Origin: Calocera cornea HHB12733
Taxonomy: Eukaryota; Basidiomycota; Dacrymycetes; Dacrymycetales; Dacrymycetaceae
Length of the DNA: 64,000 nt
Assembly: GCA_001632435.1 (NCBI GenBank)
Contig: KV424015.1
Span: 1-64,000, forward strand
Direction: 5' to 3'
The notes under the pieces were generated by a model that was not told the origin of the DNA, did not search any database, and worked only from the letters and a program-made list of their open reading frames with translations. Positions 9,664-21,827 of this stretch are shown piece by piece (the first letter of the stretch is position 1; the number at the start of each line of letters is the position of its first letter). The position numbers and the translations under genes are program-made.

Positions 9664-11812
9664 CTGTAGCCTGTAGCCTGCAGGACCGGCAGAGCGGGGC
9701 GGCTAGCATCATCATCCCAGCCCAGCCCGGGGGATCTCGGCTGTCGAGGACTGCCGGTATCCTGGGCTCTGGGTTCTGATGGATTCGGATCATGCCATCA
9801 GCGCGCCACCGGCAGCGGCAGGCATACGCATTGTCTTCTTTTGTATCTCCTTTCTTGCATTGTTGGCCAGATATATCATCCATTGATGAGATCAGAGAAT
9901 AGCCTCAGCCAGGGGACAGCCTCGAGACGGATGGAAGCGTTGATCGTACACGTTAGAGTTCGGCCTATCGTTATGGCATGCATGCCGGAAGGCAGTCCCG
10001 GAAGACGGGGGAAGTTGATCAAGAACGTCAGCACTGGTCGTCAGTGCTGAACTTCTACACAATTGTTGCTCCGCATCCGAGCCAGAAGCTGCGCTAGTGC
10101 GTTCGTGGGTGGACAAGATTGCGGCGCTCTGCAGTCAATACAATTCGACTCTGCCACCAACTCAAGGTATGACTGCTAGCAGGCTCTGGACCGTTCCCTT
10201 GCCCCTGATGTCAACTCGCGTGTCCAGCTACAGTACGTGTCAAAGTCGATTATCAGTGGAAGCTAAGCAAAATGAAGGCGGATGTATTTCTTTGATGGTG
10301 AACAAGGAAGGCGTCACGATGAGTTCTGAAGCATCGAGAGCCTCCAGCATCACGGTTCTGATCTTGCGGCACTCTGTGCTACAGCGGTTTCAGATGGTTC
10401 TCAAAGATTTTCATCGCCTCGAGTCCACCCGCCGCTGCTATGACTTCGGGCGACAACGTAGTCTTGTGTCAGTGGGTACCTGCTGCCGCAACGAAGGCTC
10501 AGGTCGTTGCGGCGGTAGGTGTCCGACGCGGCCAATAGCATCCCGAATTGTCATATCTGTTCTGGAACGCTCAAAGAGATTGCAAGGGATCTGCCTGACC
10601 GCTGAGCGGCGGCTCGAGAAGCATATGTTGGTGAACAAAACGGGAGCTGAGCTGGCCTTTCACCATCGAGGCTGTGACTCGGATGCGGCACGGAGCGGTG
10701 CCAAACATCAAGTCCCTGATCGTTTCTATGGAACGGGCGGTTGGAACGTCGTTGTCATGTCCCCGCAGATCTGCATGAGCTTTGTCCTGGAACGCTCCTC
10801 GTCTCCTCTTACGCGGTGTTGATATGACTGCCGACACAGCTTACCTGTCTTGAGATCGGAAAATGAACGTCGCATACTGCTTCTCTTCAGTCTGGCTGTG
10901 ATGTCTCGAGCTCCGCCTGTCAAGGGTGAATCCATCTGTTCTCAAGTATACCAAATGCGTCAGTCATGGCAGCAATGGCCCTCATTCCGGCGAATTCAAA
11001 AGAGAGAGGGGGTGATGTTTAAGCGATGATGCGTCGCGCAATGGTCTGCGGCAGCACATCGGCTCGCACGCTCTCCACTGAGCATGCTCTCCGCCCTGCA
11101 GGTGCGGTGGTGGTCTCAGGCTGTTTGACGTGACTACTCGGGCTCTCCTCGCTCGATTCTCGACGCGACGAGTGTAACGCTCACCTCAGCTTTTGCCAGG
11201 AAAGGCGATCTCTGCCGTCACATCGGTGGTGCTCATCACTACACACCTCTCAACTAGCGAGACAGATGCCCCCGAACGGGTTCCCAACCGGCATTCAGAA
11301 CGTGGTCGAGGCAGCGCTCCGTTCTCTTCCGCCGCCGGTGGGTTGATGGGCCTCGCCTCTGCTCCTGCTCAGCGCAGCCTACCAACCCAGCAAGCTTTGA
11401 CCCCAGGAGGAGGTGTCACGTCACCGCCCGGGCAGTCTAGGCTGACCCCGCCTTCCGAGCGGCACGTACGTGGAAGGGCAGCTAAGCTCGGCAAGCCTGC
11501 CATCTGCGCCCAGACGGCTGAGGCGGGGCGACGACTCACCATCTGCATCTGTGCGGCCCTCCCTTCAGTATCGCTACAGCTACAGGCTTGGAATTGGGGT
11601 GCATCTCCCGCGATTGCCCATGCCGTTGGCTGCGCTCGCCAGAACGTGTTATAATGCGGGCCGTTGAGCGCAAAAGAACGCAGACGCACACGGTATACCC
11701 AAGGTCGCACGACAAATCGCTTCTTGTTCGCACCTAGATAAGAAACCCTCCGCACCTCGATAGTCCATTGTCGTCTTCAAGAATCAAGCCAAGCTCAACA
11801 AGTCACTTCAAC
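9664..11812. other. Long intergenic stretch, no supported gene
   Basis: About 2.1 kb. Open frames occur on both strands, such as a 241-codon plus-strand frame at 10097-10822, but none has a recognisable motif, natural start context or splice-supported continuation. A minus-strand stretch around 10400-10935 is weakly protein-like but could not be assembled. No repeats of note. Confidence 0.45.
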
Positions 11813-12705
11813 ATGGTCGACAAGAAACGCATCCAGAGAAGCGGCACGACCAAGGTTCGGGCAAAGCGGCTTGCAAAAAGCGAGCTGTCCATCCAAGTAT
11901 TCCCACCGCGGGCAGAAGGAAGCGCAGGTGGAAGCGGCGCACCGCCTGTGCTGACCCCGCTCTTCATCCCACCGACGCTCACACCCAGTGTGGCTCCCCC
12001 ACCACCTGTGCAAGGGAGCACCACAACACCCGTCAGGGAGTACTTTGTGCGTTGTCCTAAGCCGTTGCCATTGTCTAGGGGCGCTCACGACACGTTACAG
12101 CGAGATGAAACCTACCCTCTCCCCGGGGCAGTGGCCTACATACGCGGGCGCCAAGTCCCGCCTTCCTTCTACCCGCACCTGCTCGCCGCCCTCCAGCGGG
12201 AGGTGCGCACGCACATGCCGCAGTACTCGCCTGCGACCTGGGCTGAGGTGTGCGAGAGCATGCAGCTCACGCTGGCCAAGCCCGACCCAGGCGCGCGCGA
12301 CTACAGGTGCGAGATGTGCGCGATGCTCGTCCTGGGTGTCGATGGCGCGAGGCGCTGCAGGGCGCGGTTCGACAAGTCTGATGAGGTCGTCGAGGTGGAC
12401 TTGGACTACGGTAGGCCCTCCCTTACCCCGACACCCCTTCTGCCCCAAAGCTGATTAGGCGCCCAGACATGTACATCCTCCGTCCAGCCCTAGACTGCGC
12501 CATAGACGCCTTTGGCGCGCCAGACGGCTCCCCCGCCCGCATCCTGTACACCCAGCCGCCACTCCCGCCCCCCGCGGTGACAGTGCTGCAGACGTACTGG
12601 ATTCGTACGGAGCCGGAGCCAGAGGACAAGGTGTTCCTGCTTTATGAGATTGCGAGTGGGCGAGGGGGGAGGAAGGGCTGGATGGACGGGCCGGTGTGGG
12701 TATGA
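11813..12705 (+). CDS. Unrecognised protein with basic N-terminus and Cys pair
   Basis: The ATG at 11813 opens MVDKKRIQRSGTTKVRAKRL, a strongly basic start, followed by a proline-rich linker. A 54-nt in-frame intron (12047-12100, GTGCGT...TTACAG) is likely. The middle part has R-C-E-M-C-A-M-L and R-R-C-R-A-R-F, a possible metal or disulphide site. A second intron after G-D-L-D-Y (GTAGGC... to the AG at about 12466) restores frame into D-M-Y-I-L-R-P-A-L-D. The frame stops at 12703-12705. A 32-nt intron starting GTATGA just before that stop would instead extend the protein into a very acidic tail (A-E-E-E-E-E-A-S-G-D-W-S) ending at 12848. I do not recognise the family. Confidence 0.6.
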
Positions 12706-14637
12706 CTATCCGACCGACAAAGGAAGCATAGGCAGAGGAGGAAGAGGAAGCGTCCGGCGACTGGAGTGAGGCGGCGGAGGAACGGGGGCAGGAAACGAAG
12801 AAAACAGCCCCGGGCAAGGAAGAGGAAGCCGCGCTCGCTCCGAGCTAGGGCGAAGGAGAGGGGGAAAGCAAGGCGCTAAACTCGGAAAGACCACCTTAGT
12901 CGCACAGTACAGAATTCGTTCTTTTAGTTGTGTCAGTATTTATTGTCCCGTTGACGAGAGAGAATACAATACATTATTTAGCTGGTTTGTATTTGTTTCA
13001 GAGCTCGGAGGGCCACCTGCGGGCCTGCAAGCGGGGGCGGGCGCCTAACAGCCCCAAGCCACCTAGCTCTGGACGGTGGTACAGTGGGGATGACTAACGT
13101 ACAGCCTCCTCGATGAGAAGAGAGGCTGGGTCCCGTGGACCAGCCGCCCATTGCAAGCTTGAACATCGGCATTGCACCACTGCAATACTTAGCTTCCTCA
13201 GTCTTGGTGCCAGTGAGGCAGTCGAGTGCCGTGAGCACTGCCCGTAGGTCCTTCACAACGCGTGCTACGCGTGGCAGTCATAATGCGGATACTGTAGTAC
13301 TCCGAACATTCTTTGCCCGGCTCGGCGGAGCATGACAGTTCGTCGCAGTCAGCAGGGCTCGGCAAAGTGTGTGGCCGCAGACCATTCGTATCCCATTTAT
13401 CCGACAGTCGACTTCTGTTGAACTCGCCTCCAGCAAGGCAAACACTCCACCCTTCGTCTGCTCACCGTGCTGGCATTTCATCTGGTTCTCTACTCCCCGC
13501 TGACAGGCCGCCTCTGTACCTTTCAGGTGTCCTGTTCCGTCTCCTCTTCTGAGCCTAGGACACCCCCAGCGGAGAACAGGGACCGGCTTGCGGACAGTGG
13601 GAGTTGCACCTCTATCCTCCAGTGGCACCTCCACGGGGGCTCCTACATCCTGCCAGACACCAGAAGTCCAGAACGCAGCGCCAGAGGGGTTGGGCGGTGC
13701 AGCACCCGCTTCCCGGAGGAAGGGCGCGAATCAATCAAGGACGCTGAGCTGTTCGGTCCGTGGAGCGGCGACTCGGAAATACGCTGTCGCCTGTCGGCGA
13801 TTCAGCCGGGCGCGGGGCTGGATCTACCTCAACAGCCTCAGGACGGGCACGCCGCTCCGGGCATCGCATAATCAGTGCACTCTCCGCGCACAGCGGGCCG
13901 GCCGGCCGTCCCTCCCTGAGCTACGTATACGGACGGCCGGTCAGCCCGTGGTCCTGGAACATTTGCCAAACCTGCCCAAGGCGCACGACGCACGGCGCTC
14001 CTGCGATCACTGATCAATCAGTTTAACCACTCCAGCCACTCCAACCACACCATTGGCCGACGCTGCGACCCAGCGACCCATTCGTTCGCGATGCTATTGG
14101 TCTTGCAATCACTTGCGGTGCACTTGCTGTGCAGTTATGATCTGATCTGATCTGATCTGATAAGCCTTCACGGGAGTATCGGCTCGGCCCCTTTGAGTCC
14201 CCGGTGCTTGGCCCTGCCCCCTGGCTCGGCATGCGCCGACGGTGGACCACAGGGGTGCTGCGCCCGGCGGCAGGGGAATGAAGTGCTGAATAAGTTACAA
14301 GCAGGAGATAAGATGCCATTCATGCCTCTCGCGACGGGCAGATAGACACCGGGTTGTGCGTGGTGGTCCGCCGGGTGTGGGCGGTGGGAAGTGCGGGGAA
14401 GCGGGGGGGAAAGCGTCCGTCGGCTGGCCGGGGCCGGCCGGGGTACGGGTACGGACAGTGCCAGGATAGTGTGTACCCCGCCGCCCCTGCTGAGCACCCG
14501 CCCTCTCACGCGCTCACACAGCACCGCGGCACTCGGCACTCGGCCGCGCACCTCGCTGGACGGCAAACATCCTATCCCATCGGCGGGCCCGTGCTGGCAC
14601 AGGAAGCAGCACCGCGACGCGTGAGGAGTGAGGCGCC
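12706..14637. other. Intergenic stretch with a pentanucleotide repeat
   Basis: About 1.9 kb. 12734-12848 may be the acidic C-terminal exon of the preceding gene. The rest shows no credible gene. A (TGATC) microsatellite occupies 14138-14161, and a GC-rich inverted repeat built on GGCCGG lies around 13897-13945. Confidence 0.45.
14138..14161. repeat. (TGATC)n microsatellite
   Basis: Four perfect TGATC units plus a partial fifth. Confidence 0.9.
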
Positions 14638-17476
14638 ATGGCCCGTCCGCGGGAATCTGCGCAGAGGGCGCGCTATAAGCACCAGCTGCAGCACCAGCAG
14701 GACCACGCACACACCCACGAGCTCGCCACACGCCCAAGCTCCCCCAGCTTGCACGGCGCAGACTCCCACGCCCACAGCACGCAGCTCACACCGCCCTCTG
14801 CAGGCCGAGCGCAGGAGCACCAGCAGCAGCAGCACCCACACGAGCCCATGACGCGCTCCCCCTCCCTCCGCCGCTCCGCATCGCGCGAGTCCCTCCTCTC
14901 CTCATCATCCAGCACCAGCACCAGCACCTCCTCCCTCCCCCGCAGCCCCCAACCCCCAACAGACACCCGGACCTCCGACTCCGACTCCGACTCCAACGCC
15001 GACTCGGAGCAACCCGCCGGCCAGGGCGTCGCCGTTCGCACAGACGAGGGCGGGATGGACCTCGCCACGCCTGCGCTTCCTGCCGGGGCTGGCGAGGCGG
15101 ACCAAGCGCACCGCGTCGGCCCGAGCGGGTGGACGATCCGCGCGCTGGCGCTGCTGTGCGCGTGTGCGCTCAGTGTCGGGAGCCATTAGTGCGTCTCTCT
15201 TTCCTCCTCGCAACGCTCCCATACGCGCCGTACGCGCTGTGCACAGTGCTCATCCCCACCCCCGTCCTGCAGCGCCCAGTACTTCCTCGGCCCGCTCAAG
15301 TCCCGCCTCTCCCGCGAGCTCGGCACCTCCAACGCCCAGTTCTCCCTCCTCATCGCCTCCTTCTCCCTGAACAACACCTGGACGCCCCTTCTCGGCGGGC
15401 TGCTCACAGCCCGCCTCGGCACAGCCTGGAGCAGCATCCTCGCCACCTCCCTCATCTTCGCCGGCCAGCTCATCCTCCTCCTCGGCGACGCGCTCGAGAA
15501 CGTCCGCCTCATGGCCCTCGGCCTCTTCGTCTTCGGCCTCGGCGTAAGCCCCCTCGCCGTCGTGCAGGAGACCATCATCGTCCGCTTCTTCTCGAAGCAC
15601 GGCCTCGGCATCTCCCTCGCCCTCGGCCTGCTCGCGGGCAAGGGCGCCAGCTTCGTAAGCGCCATCACGAGCTTCCCGCTCTCGGAGCACTTTGGCCCCC
15701 GCGCCCCGTTCGTGCTCGCGACCCTCCTGGCCGCCTTCAGCTGGGCAGTCAACCTCGTCTACCTCACCTCCAGCGCCTGGTTCGCCACGCGCACGGGCGT
15801 CCAGCTCGAGCGGGGCGAGGCGCGCGCCGCCGCCCGCAGGGCGCACGCGCACGCCGCAGCAGCGGGCGAGCTGGGCCTGCCGGGCGGGCTAGGCCCCGGC
15901 GGGCTACGCGCAGGAGAACGGATGAGCGAGGCCGAGGTGCTGCGCGCAGTCGAGCGCAAGCGCCGCGTCAGCTTCGCAAACGTCGCCAAGCTCGGAGACG
16001 TCTTTTGGGCTTATGTCGGTGCGTCCCGACTGTCGCTGTTCGGTTTGGGCGGGGCGGGCGGGCGGCGGGGGCGCCGCTGGGGCTTGCCCGTGCTGGCTCC
16101 GGCCGGAGTTCGGAGCGGCCCCCACCTTTCCCGCTCGCTTCGCCCGCGTGCTTCTCCCAACTCCAAAGCTAGGTACCAACTGCTAACCGCCCCCTCCCTC
16201 CCTTCCCGTGCGCAGGCATAAACGTGCTCTGCGGCGCGATCTGGGCGCCCTTCCTCCACCTCAGCGCCAACATCATCGAGCGCCGGTATGGCCTGTCTGA
16301 GGGGGAGGCCGGGCGCCAGGCGAGCTTGTTGATGGCGGGGAGCATCTTCCTGTATCCGATCGTGCGTCCATGTTCATCCTACGCCCGCACAGTCAGACGC
16401 GCGTGCTGACACATGCGGGACTCTGCTTCGCTTCGCTTCGCTTCGCTCGCGCTCGCAGTGCGGCTATCTGACCGACCGGCTAAAGACCGCAACAGTAGTC
16501 CACAAGATGTTCGTCCTCTCCTCCCTGCTCACCCTCGGCTGCTACACCTGGCTCGCCCTCCCCGCGACCCTCACCCGCACGCCCACGCCCGCCCTGGTCG
16601 CCTTCGGCGCCGGGCACGGGTTCGCTACCTGTACGCTTGCTCGCGTTTCCCTGGCTGCGGAGGACGGCGCTGATCGCTCGGTCGCGTAGTGCTCCTGGTG
16701 ATCATCGTCCCGCATCTCGTGCCGATAAAGTACGTCTCCTCCGCGCTCGGCGTGCACAAGAGTGTAAGCCATCGACTCCTCAGCCAGCAGAGCCGAAAGG
16801 CTGAACGTACCTGCAGCTCGAGCAAACGGGCTCAACGATCTCCCAAACCCTCGCCGGCCTCCTGCTCGACAGCACGCGCTCCTCGGCCCCGCACACAGGC
16901 ACAGGCACAGACACGCCGAACAACCTGCATGCCATCTCCTGGCTCCTGCGCGCCTTCTGGCTCATCAACGTCCTCCAGCTGCTGGGCGCCCTCGGCCTGT
17001 GGAGGATGCAGGTCGTGAGGGATCGCGCGATCGCGCTGGACGCTGGGAATGCCAAGGCGAGCGTGAAGCGCGCCGGGAGGGGGAACGCCAAGGGGTACAT
17101 GGCCCTCCCCGTTGAAGAGGCGGAGGCGGAGGAGGCCGCGCTCTCCCCCGAGCACGAGTCCGAGTCCATCACTCCCGACCCCACCCCGCCCGCAGAAGCA
17201 GAAGCAGAAGCAGAAGCAGAAGCAGAAGCAGAGGGAGGAGCAAAGCACCTCCGCACCTTTTCGTCCCACTCCACCCGGCCCCTGCTCACCAAGCCCCCGC
17301 CCCGCCACGGAAAGCTGAAGCGCCGCTCCTCCCGCGGGCACATGATGGCGCGCTCCCGCGCGGAGAGGAGGAGGGGCACGTCGTTCATGCTCCTCGGCGC
17401 GGCGGCGATCTTGGTCGCGTGGGCGCTGTTCATGGTCGTTGCTTGGTGGAAGCTGGATGAGAAGGCCAGGAGGTAG
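14638..17476 (+). CDS. MFS transporter, MFSD1-like
   Basis: About six exons give a protein of roughly 800 residues. The first 165 residues are a disordered cytosolic N-terminus rich in His, Gln and Ser. Transmembrane segments of a major facilitator fold follow: W-T-I-R-A-L-A-L-L-C-A-C-A-L, then Y-F-L-G-P-L-K-S-R-L, S-L-N-N-T-W-T-P-L-L-G-G and L-F-V-F-G-L-G-V-S-P. The pattern best fits the MFSD1 group, vacuolar or lysosomal solute carriers. The mid-protein cytosolic loop is long and basic. After the last core helices comes an Ala-Glu repeat region (17192-17232) and one more hydrophobic helix (M-L-L-G-A-A-A-I-L-V-A-W-A-L-F). A (GCTTC)n microsatellite lies in an intron near 16424-16447. Substrate is unknown. 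Confidence 0.82.
17192..17232. repeat. (GCAGAA)n coding hexanucleotide repeat
   Basis: About seven GCAGAA units encode alternating Ala-Glu in the C-terminal tail of the MFSD1-like transporter. Such repeats change length easily. Confidence 0.85.
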
Positions 17477-17991
17477 GTGCGGGGTGTCGCTGGAGCTGGG
17501 GGCAGGTGGGAGGGTGTGGAGCACTGTCTTGTATTATAGACCCCATTATGTACCTATACATATCCCGGTTTCTCCTTCCCCGTGCCTGCCAGCAGTCCTG
17601 TGCCCCCGAACAGCAGAAGCAGCAGCAAAGGGTAGAAGCAAGGGAAAGAAGCCAACATTCCGGCCATGCCATTCATTCCACGCGGACGCAACCCTTTGAC
17701 CATGAGGGTCCAACGCCCTCGCCGTCGGCTAACGAACCATTGGCTGCGCCCGCCTTGCACGCCCACACGCTCACGCTGAGCGCGACCGCCGACGAGCTCG
17801 GGCCTCGTGCACGGTCAGGACGACGTGGGTGCTTAGCCTGGGTGGGTGGAAGGCCGGAACCGGACATCACTCGCTGCTTATACCGCTGTGCTCTCCTGCT
17901 ACGCGCATGCCTCAGGCCGATACCACGCATATTCATCACTGCACACCACGCCATCACAACGCACGATTCCACATAGACGCGAGTACACAGG
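17477..17991. other. Intergenic; promoter of GH16 gene
   Basis: About 510 bp with no supported gene. It must contain the end of the transporter transcript and the GH16 promoter. No strong motif noted. Confidence 0.45.
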
Positions 17992-19610
17992 ATGTACGGC
18001 ATACCTCTCACTCTATTGCTCCTCCGTCTGGCGCTGGCCGGGCAGGTGGCCGCATTCCCCTCGACCCGACTATTAGACGTGTGGAACTCCTACGCGCCGA
18101 AGGTGGGCCTGTACGACCCCCAGCACTCGAATCGGCCACTGCACCCTCTGACCTCCATCACCGATCAAAATGCGAGACCACAAAGTGGGGCCGAGAGCAG
18201 GAGTGGGAGGAAACAGAAGCGGGCGCAGACCTGGGTGGTGGTAGACGTCTACCAGGGCGAGGGGTTCTTCGAGTGCGTGCTGGGCATTCGGAGTACGGGC
18301 ATGGGATGAGCCTGACAAGGGCCAGTGACTTCGAGTTCTTCGACCAGTCCGACCCGACACAGTGCGTCCCCCTCCCCTTCTTTCTGGCTGCAAGCTAACC
18401 CCACCTCAGCGGGCAAGTCAAGTACGCTCCCCTCCCCTCCCTGTCCCGCTCCACGCGCGCCCCGCTAACGCACCAGCACAGCTACCTCAACAAAACGCTC
18501 GCCATGTCGCGCGGCCTCGCCTCCGTAACAGCGGACAACAAGGCCGTCATGCAGGTGGACAACCATACGGACCTTCCGCTAGGGCAGTACAGGGACAGCG
18601 TGCGCATTACGTCGAGTAAGAGTTATACGGGCGGGCTCTTCCTGTTGGATGTGGAGCATGCGCCGTGGGGTTGTGGCGTGGTACGTTTTTGTCCTTCCCG
18701 CGCCGCTTTCCATCCTTTGTGTTCCGGTGGGATTGGGCTGATTTGGGTGGGAGCAGTGGCCCGCACTCTGGACGGTAGGGGCGAACTGGCCTGTGGGTGG
18801 GGAGATCGACATCTACGAAGGGGTGAACCTGGGGACGCACAACCAGGTCACCTTCCACACCGAGCCTAGTGCGTCCCTTCCCTTCCCTCAACGCGCATAG
18901 GCCCCTGACACGCAGCAGACTGCACCTATACGCGCGGGGTGAACCAGACGGGTACCATAATCGTGCGTGCAGATTCCTCTGGCAGTGTGCGGAGAGAAGG
19001 TGCGGGTGCTGATGGGCCTGGGCGCGCAGGGAACGGACTGCGACGCGTTCGTGAACTCCAACTCGGGCTGCGGGATCACGGACCCCTCGCAGACGTCGTA
19101 TGGCGCTGCGCTGAACGGGCTCGGCGGGGGCGTGTTCGCCATGAAGTGGGACGATGATGGGATCGCTTCCTGTGCGTCCACCTCTCTGCTTTCTACGATG
19201 TTGCTGATGTATGCTGGCTCGGTCGGGCAGGGTTCTTCCACCGCTCCTCCATCCCGCCCGACATCACGAACGGCGACCCGCAGCCGTCGGGCTGGGGCTA
19301 CCCCACGGCCCAGCTCGCGCCGGACGGGTGCAACCCCTGGGTGTACTTCGCCGCCCACTCGATCGTCTTTGACATCACGCTGTGCGGGGACTGGGCGGGG
19401 AGTGCGTACGGTGGGAGCGGGTGCCCCGGGTCGTGCGAGACGCAGGTGATGAAGGGCGCCAACTTTGTCAATGCTAGCTGGGTCGTCAATAGCTTGATCG
19501 TCTTCAGGGAGTCGAACTTCGCTGCGAGTGCGGCGGAAGGGCGCGGGGCGCCGATATGGACGCTGGCAGCATGTATAGCGCTCGTAGCTGGTATAATGCT
19601 ACAGTCGTGA
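17992..19610 (+). CDS. Secreted, likely GPI-anchored GH16 beta-glucanase
   Basis: The ATG at 17992 opens a clear signal peptide (MYGIPLTLLLLRLALAGQVAA). The Pfam Glyco_hydro_16 core follows: G-E-G-F-F-D-D-F-E-F-F, D-P-T-H-G-Q-V-N-Y and W-P-A-L-W-T-V-G. The catalytic motif GGEIDIYEG is intact, with its two glutamates as nucleophile and acid/base. These enzymes cut mixed or 1,3-beta-glucans in the fungal wall. The DPTHGQVNY motif requires a 12-nt microexon at 18410-18421. The protein ends in a short hydrophobic tail (A-P-I-W-T-L-A-A-C-I-A-L-V-A-G-I-M-L-Q-S) without a basic end, a typical GPI signal, so the mature enzyme probably stays at the membrane or wall. Convergent with the bZIP gene. Confidence 0.9.
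18410..18421 (+). other. 12-nt microexon of the GH16 gene
   Basis: CGGGCAAGTCAA lies between ...CCTCAG and GTACGC. It joins ...P-T-(CA) to (C)TAC-CTC and yields H-G-Q-V-N-Y, a conserved GH16 motif that is absent without it. Confidence 0.8.
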
Positions 19611-19900
19611 AACATGCTCGGGGCAGGCGACAAACAATTCGCATTGACATGATTCAAGACGACGTGGGCAGGACGGAACAAGGTATATCTACACAACAAG
19701 AAATGAGCGGAGAAATAAAGATCATTGCTACAACATCGCCCGTGAACGACGACGGCCGCCGTCCCAAACACCAAAAAGAACAACGGTATAAGGCGAGGCA
19801 ACAACAGATCAGCAGCGTCCTCTGGGCTACAAATACAATCATCAATTCGTGTCTTTCAAGATTCTGTGGCAGGCCCCGTGTAGAAAAGAAGGCGGTGGCT

Positions 19901-21317
19901 TCACATATCGTCGTCATCGTACTCCTGCTCCATCCGCGGCCGCTTCCGGATGTCGAGAGCAGCCGCAGAGCTCGCTCCGTCATAGCCGGACAAATTTCGT
20001 CGCCTACGCGCCTTGCCAAACGCTTGCGCCTTGATCACCGCGATGGTCTCTGTGTTCATCTCGTTGTCTATATCCATGTTCAGGCTGCTGATAGCCTGCG
20101 CCGACCGAAAGGGCATCGCGGGCGTCTGAGGCTTGATGTCTTGGTGTTCGGGCTGCACACGCTGCGACTGCTGTGGATAGGCGTGCGAATAGGGGTAATC
20201 GGACGCTGGATATGGCATTGTCTGCGTCTGTGACTGCTGATGTTGTTGTTGGGCGGGCGTGTAGGTATACTGATGCGACCCATTCGACTGGCTCGACATG
20301 CCATCGTTGCCGTTTTGCAGCGTCTGAATCGTGGCAGAGGACTCGATCGGAGAGTTAGTCATCCCCGTGCCAGCACTATTTGGCTCGGTCGACGCGGCAT
20401 CGGACAGCCCACCGGACGCATGGGTGCTGCTATCGTAGTGGGATCCGCCATCCGTGTACGCATGAAACGACGAGGCTTGCGACGTCTGCGCCTGCTCCGC
20501 AACATTAGGGGCGATCGTGGTGATCCGCATACCAGTCGTTGGTGTACCGAACGTTGATGCCGAGATATGATGCGGGCCCCGCGGTGGTGCTGGCGCGGTT
20601 GGTCCAGAGACGGCAGATGCGAAATCGGCCGTCATGTTGTGAATCGGCAGGGTGATTCCCGGCATTCCACTGAAGGTGGAATTTGGTGCTTGATTGGTGT
20701 ACATGATGCCAGTAGGCGCGGCGTATAGTCCTCCATACTCGTAGCCGAGCGATTGCGACGATTGCTGCTGCGCGTGTGCTTGCTGTTGCTGCTGTGTCTG
20801 CGCAGCCTGCAGCTGCTTCTCGAGCATCTTGACCAGCTTGTCGTTCTCTTTCATCGTGGCTTGCAGGACCTCGATCTTGCCCTGGAGCCGGGTATTATCG
20901 TCTCGTAGACCCTGATTGTCACGAGCCATGCCGAGTTTCTCATCTTTGAGATTCTTGATTACCGCTTCACGATCTTCGACTGAGAGAAGATAAGTGCATA
21001 CAATGCGAAATATATGGGTTTTGCGCACCAGCCGCTTCCAGCTTCTTAATATACTCATTCCTCCTCTGTCTAAAGGCAGCCTGAGCGTCTGCGTTCTTTC
21101 TCTTCCTCTCCGCAGCAGTCATAGGCTTTGCGGTGGCTTGCATTCGTGCCGCTCGAGATCCAGCTCCGATCTGGCCCGATTGTGCCTGATGAGAATTTGG
21201 AGACGATTGAGGGGATGTGGGGGACTGAGACAGTGGTGGGGATGACGAGGGCGGTGAGGGTGGTGATGGCAGAGCGCGAGAAAACGTGATGGTGGTTGGG
21301 AGAGCGTATGTCGACAT
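19901..21317 (-). CDS. bZIP transcription factor
   Basis: Two exons give about 455 residues. The ATG at 21315-21317 (MSTYALPTTITFS) is chosen because the upstream in-frame stretch is low-complexity. Residues about 65-95 carry the basic region AERKRKNADAQAAFRQRRN, with the fungal N-x-x-x-Q-x-x-F-R-x-R pattern seen in Yap-type bZIPs. A leucine zipper continues across the 48-nt intron (V-E-D-R-E-A-V-I-K-N-L) with heptad leucines, then a Gln-rich segment. The rest is a long disordered Ser/Thr/Gln/Pro tail with a basic patch (K-A-R-R-R-R) and an acidic end (E-Y-D-D-D-D-M). A nuclear DNA-binding regulator is expected; targets are unknown. Confidence 0.88.
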
Positions 21318-21827
21318 GAGGGCGAACGCAGGCACGTGTGGTGGCGAGGAGAGAAGGGGAAGACGGACGACAACGAGGAGCACGGTGGAAGGCCGTCTAG
21401 GATAAGCTCGATGAGAGAGCGGGCGAGGGGAGAAGGGCTTGAGGTGGGGGTTTGATGTTGATAAACTGTTGAGCACGAGGCCCTATATGCAGACTGGGCC
21501 GATTGGGATCTCTGGGGCCGCTGGCCAATTCCTCGGGGTCGGTCCAACCTTCGTTGCCGATGTCATGCAATCGGACAACTTCGACCGCAGCCCGCGCTTC
21601 TTCCAAGGGGCCATCAGCGAATGAGCGAGAATGAGTTGACAGCGAAGCAACCATACGTGCATCCTCTGCTCGGAGCCCCGGGCATTCGCGTGGCAATCAA
21701 TCTTCTCTGGTCCCGCGATGGGCTTGCCCTGCTTCATGTTTAGCCTGCATCCGTCCCTTTTCTTCCATGGTTCCCTTCCTCCCCTCATAAACGTGGTTAG
21801 GGTCACCACTCTTTTCGCTAGATACGC
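21318..21827. other. Intergenic between APC4 and bZIP
   Basis: About 510 bp holding the end of the APC4 transcript and the bZIP promoter or leader. No other feature seen. Confidence 0.45.

Noticed and set aside
10097..10935. Open frames on both strands (241 codons on plus; several minus-strand pieces including MDSPLTGGARD)
   Set aside because: No motif, no recognised family, and minus-strand pieces could not be joined with phase-compatible introns.
11193..11654. 153-codon plus-strand open frame
   Set aside because: Low-complexity composition, no start context or homology cue.
13467..14013. Two overlapping plus-strand frames of 130-140 codons
   Set aside because: Frames overlap each other, no motif, typical chance openness in GC-rich DNA.
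15250..15852. 200-codon minus-strand open frame rich in Glu and Ala
   Set aside because: Antisense shadow of the MFSD1-like transporter exon.
20967..21476. Longer N-terminus for the bZIP protein starting upstream of 21317
   Set aside because: Upstream in-frame residues look like translated leader sequence; the ATG at 21317 begins conserved-looking sequence.
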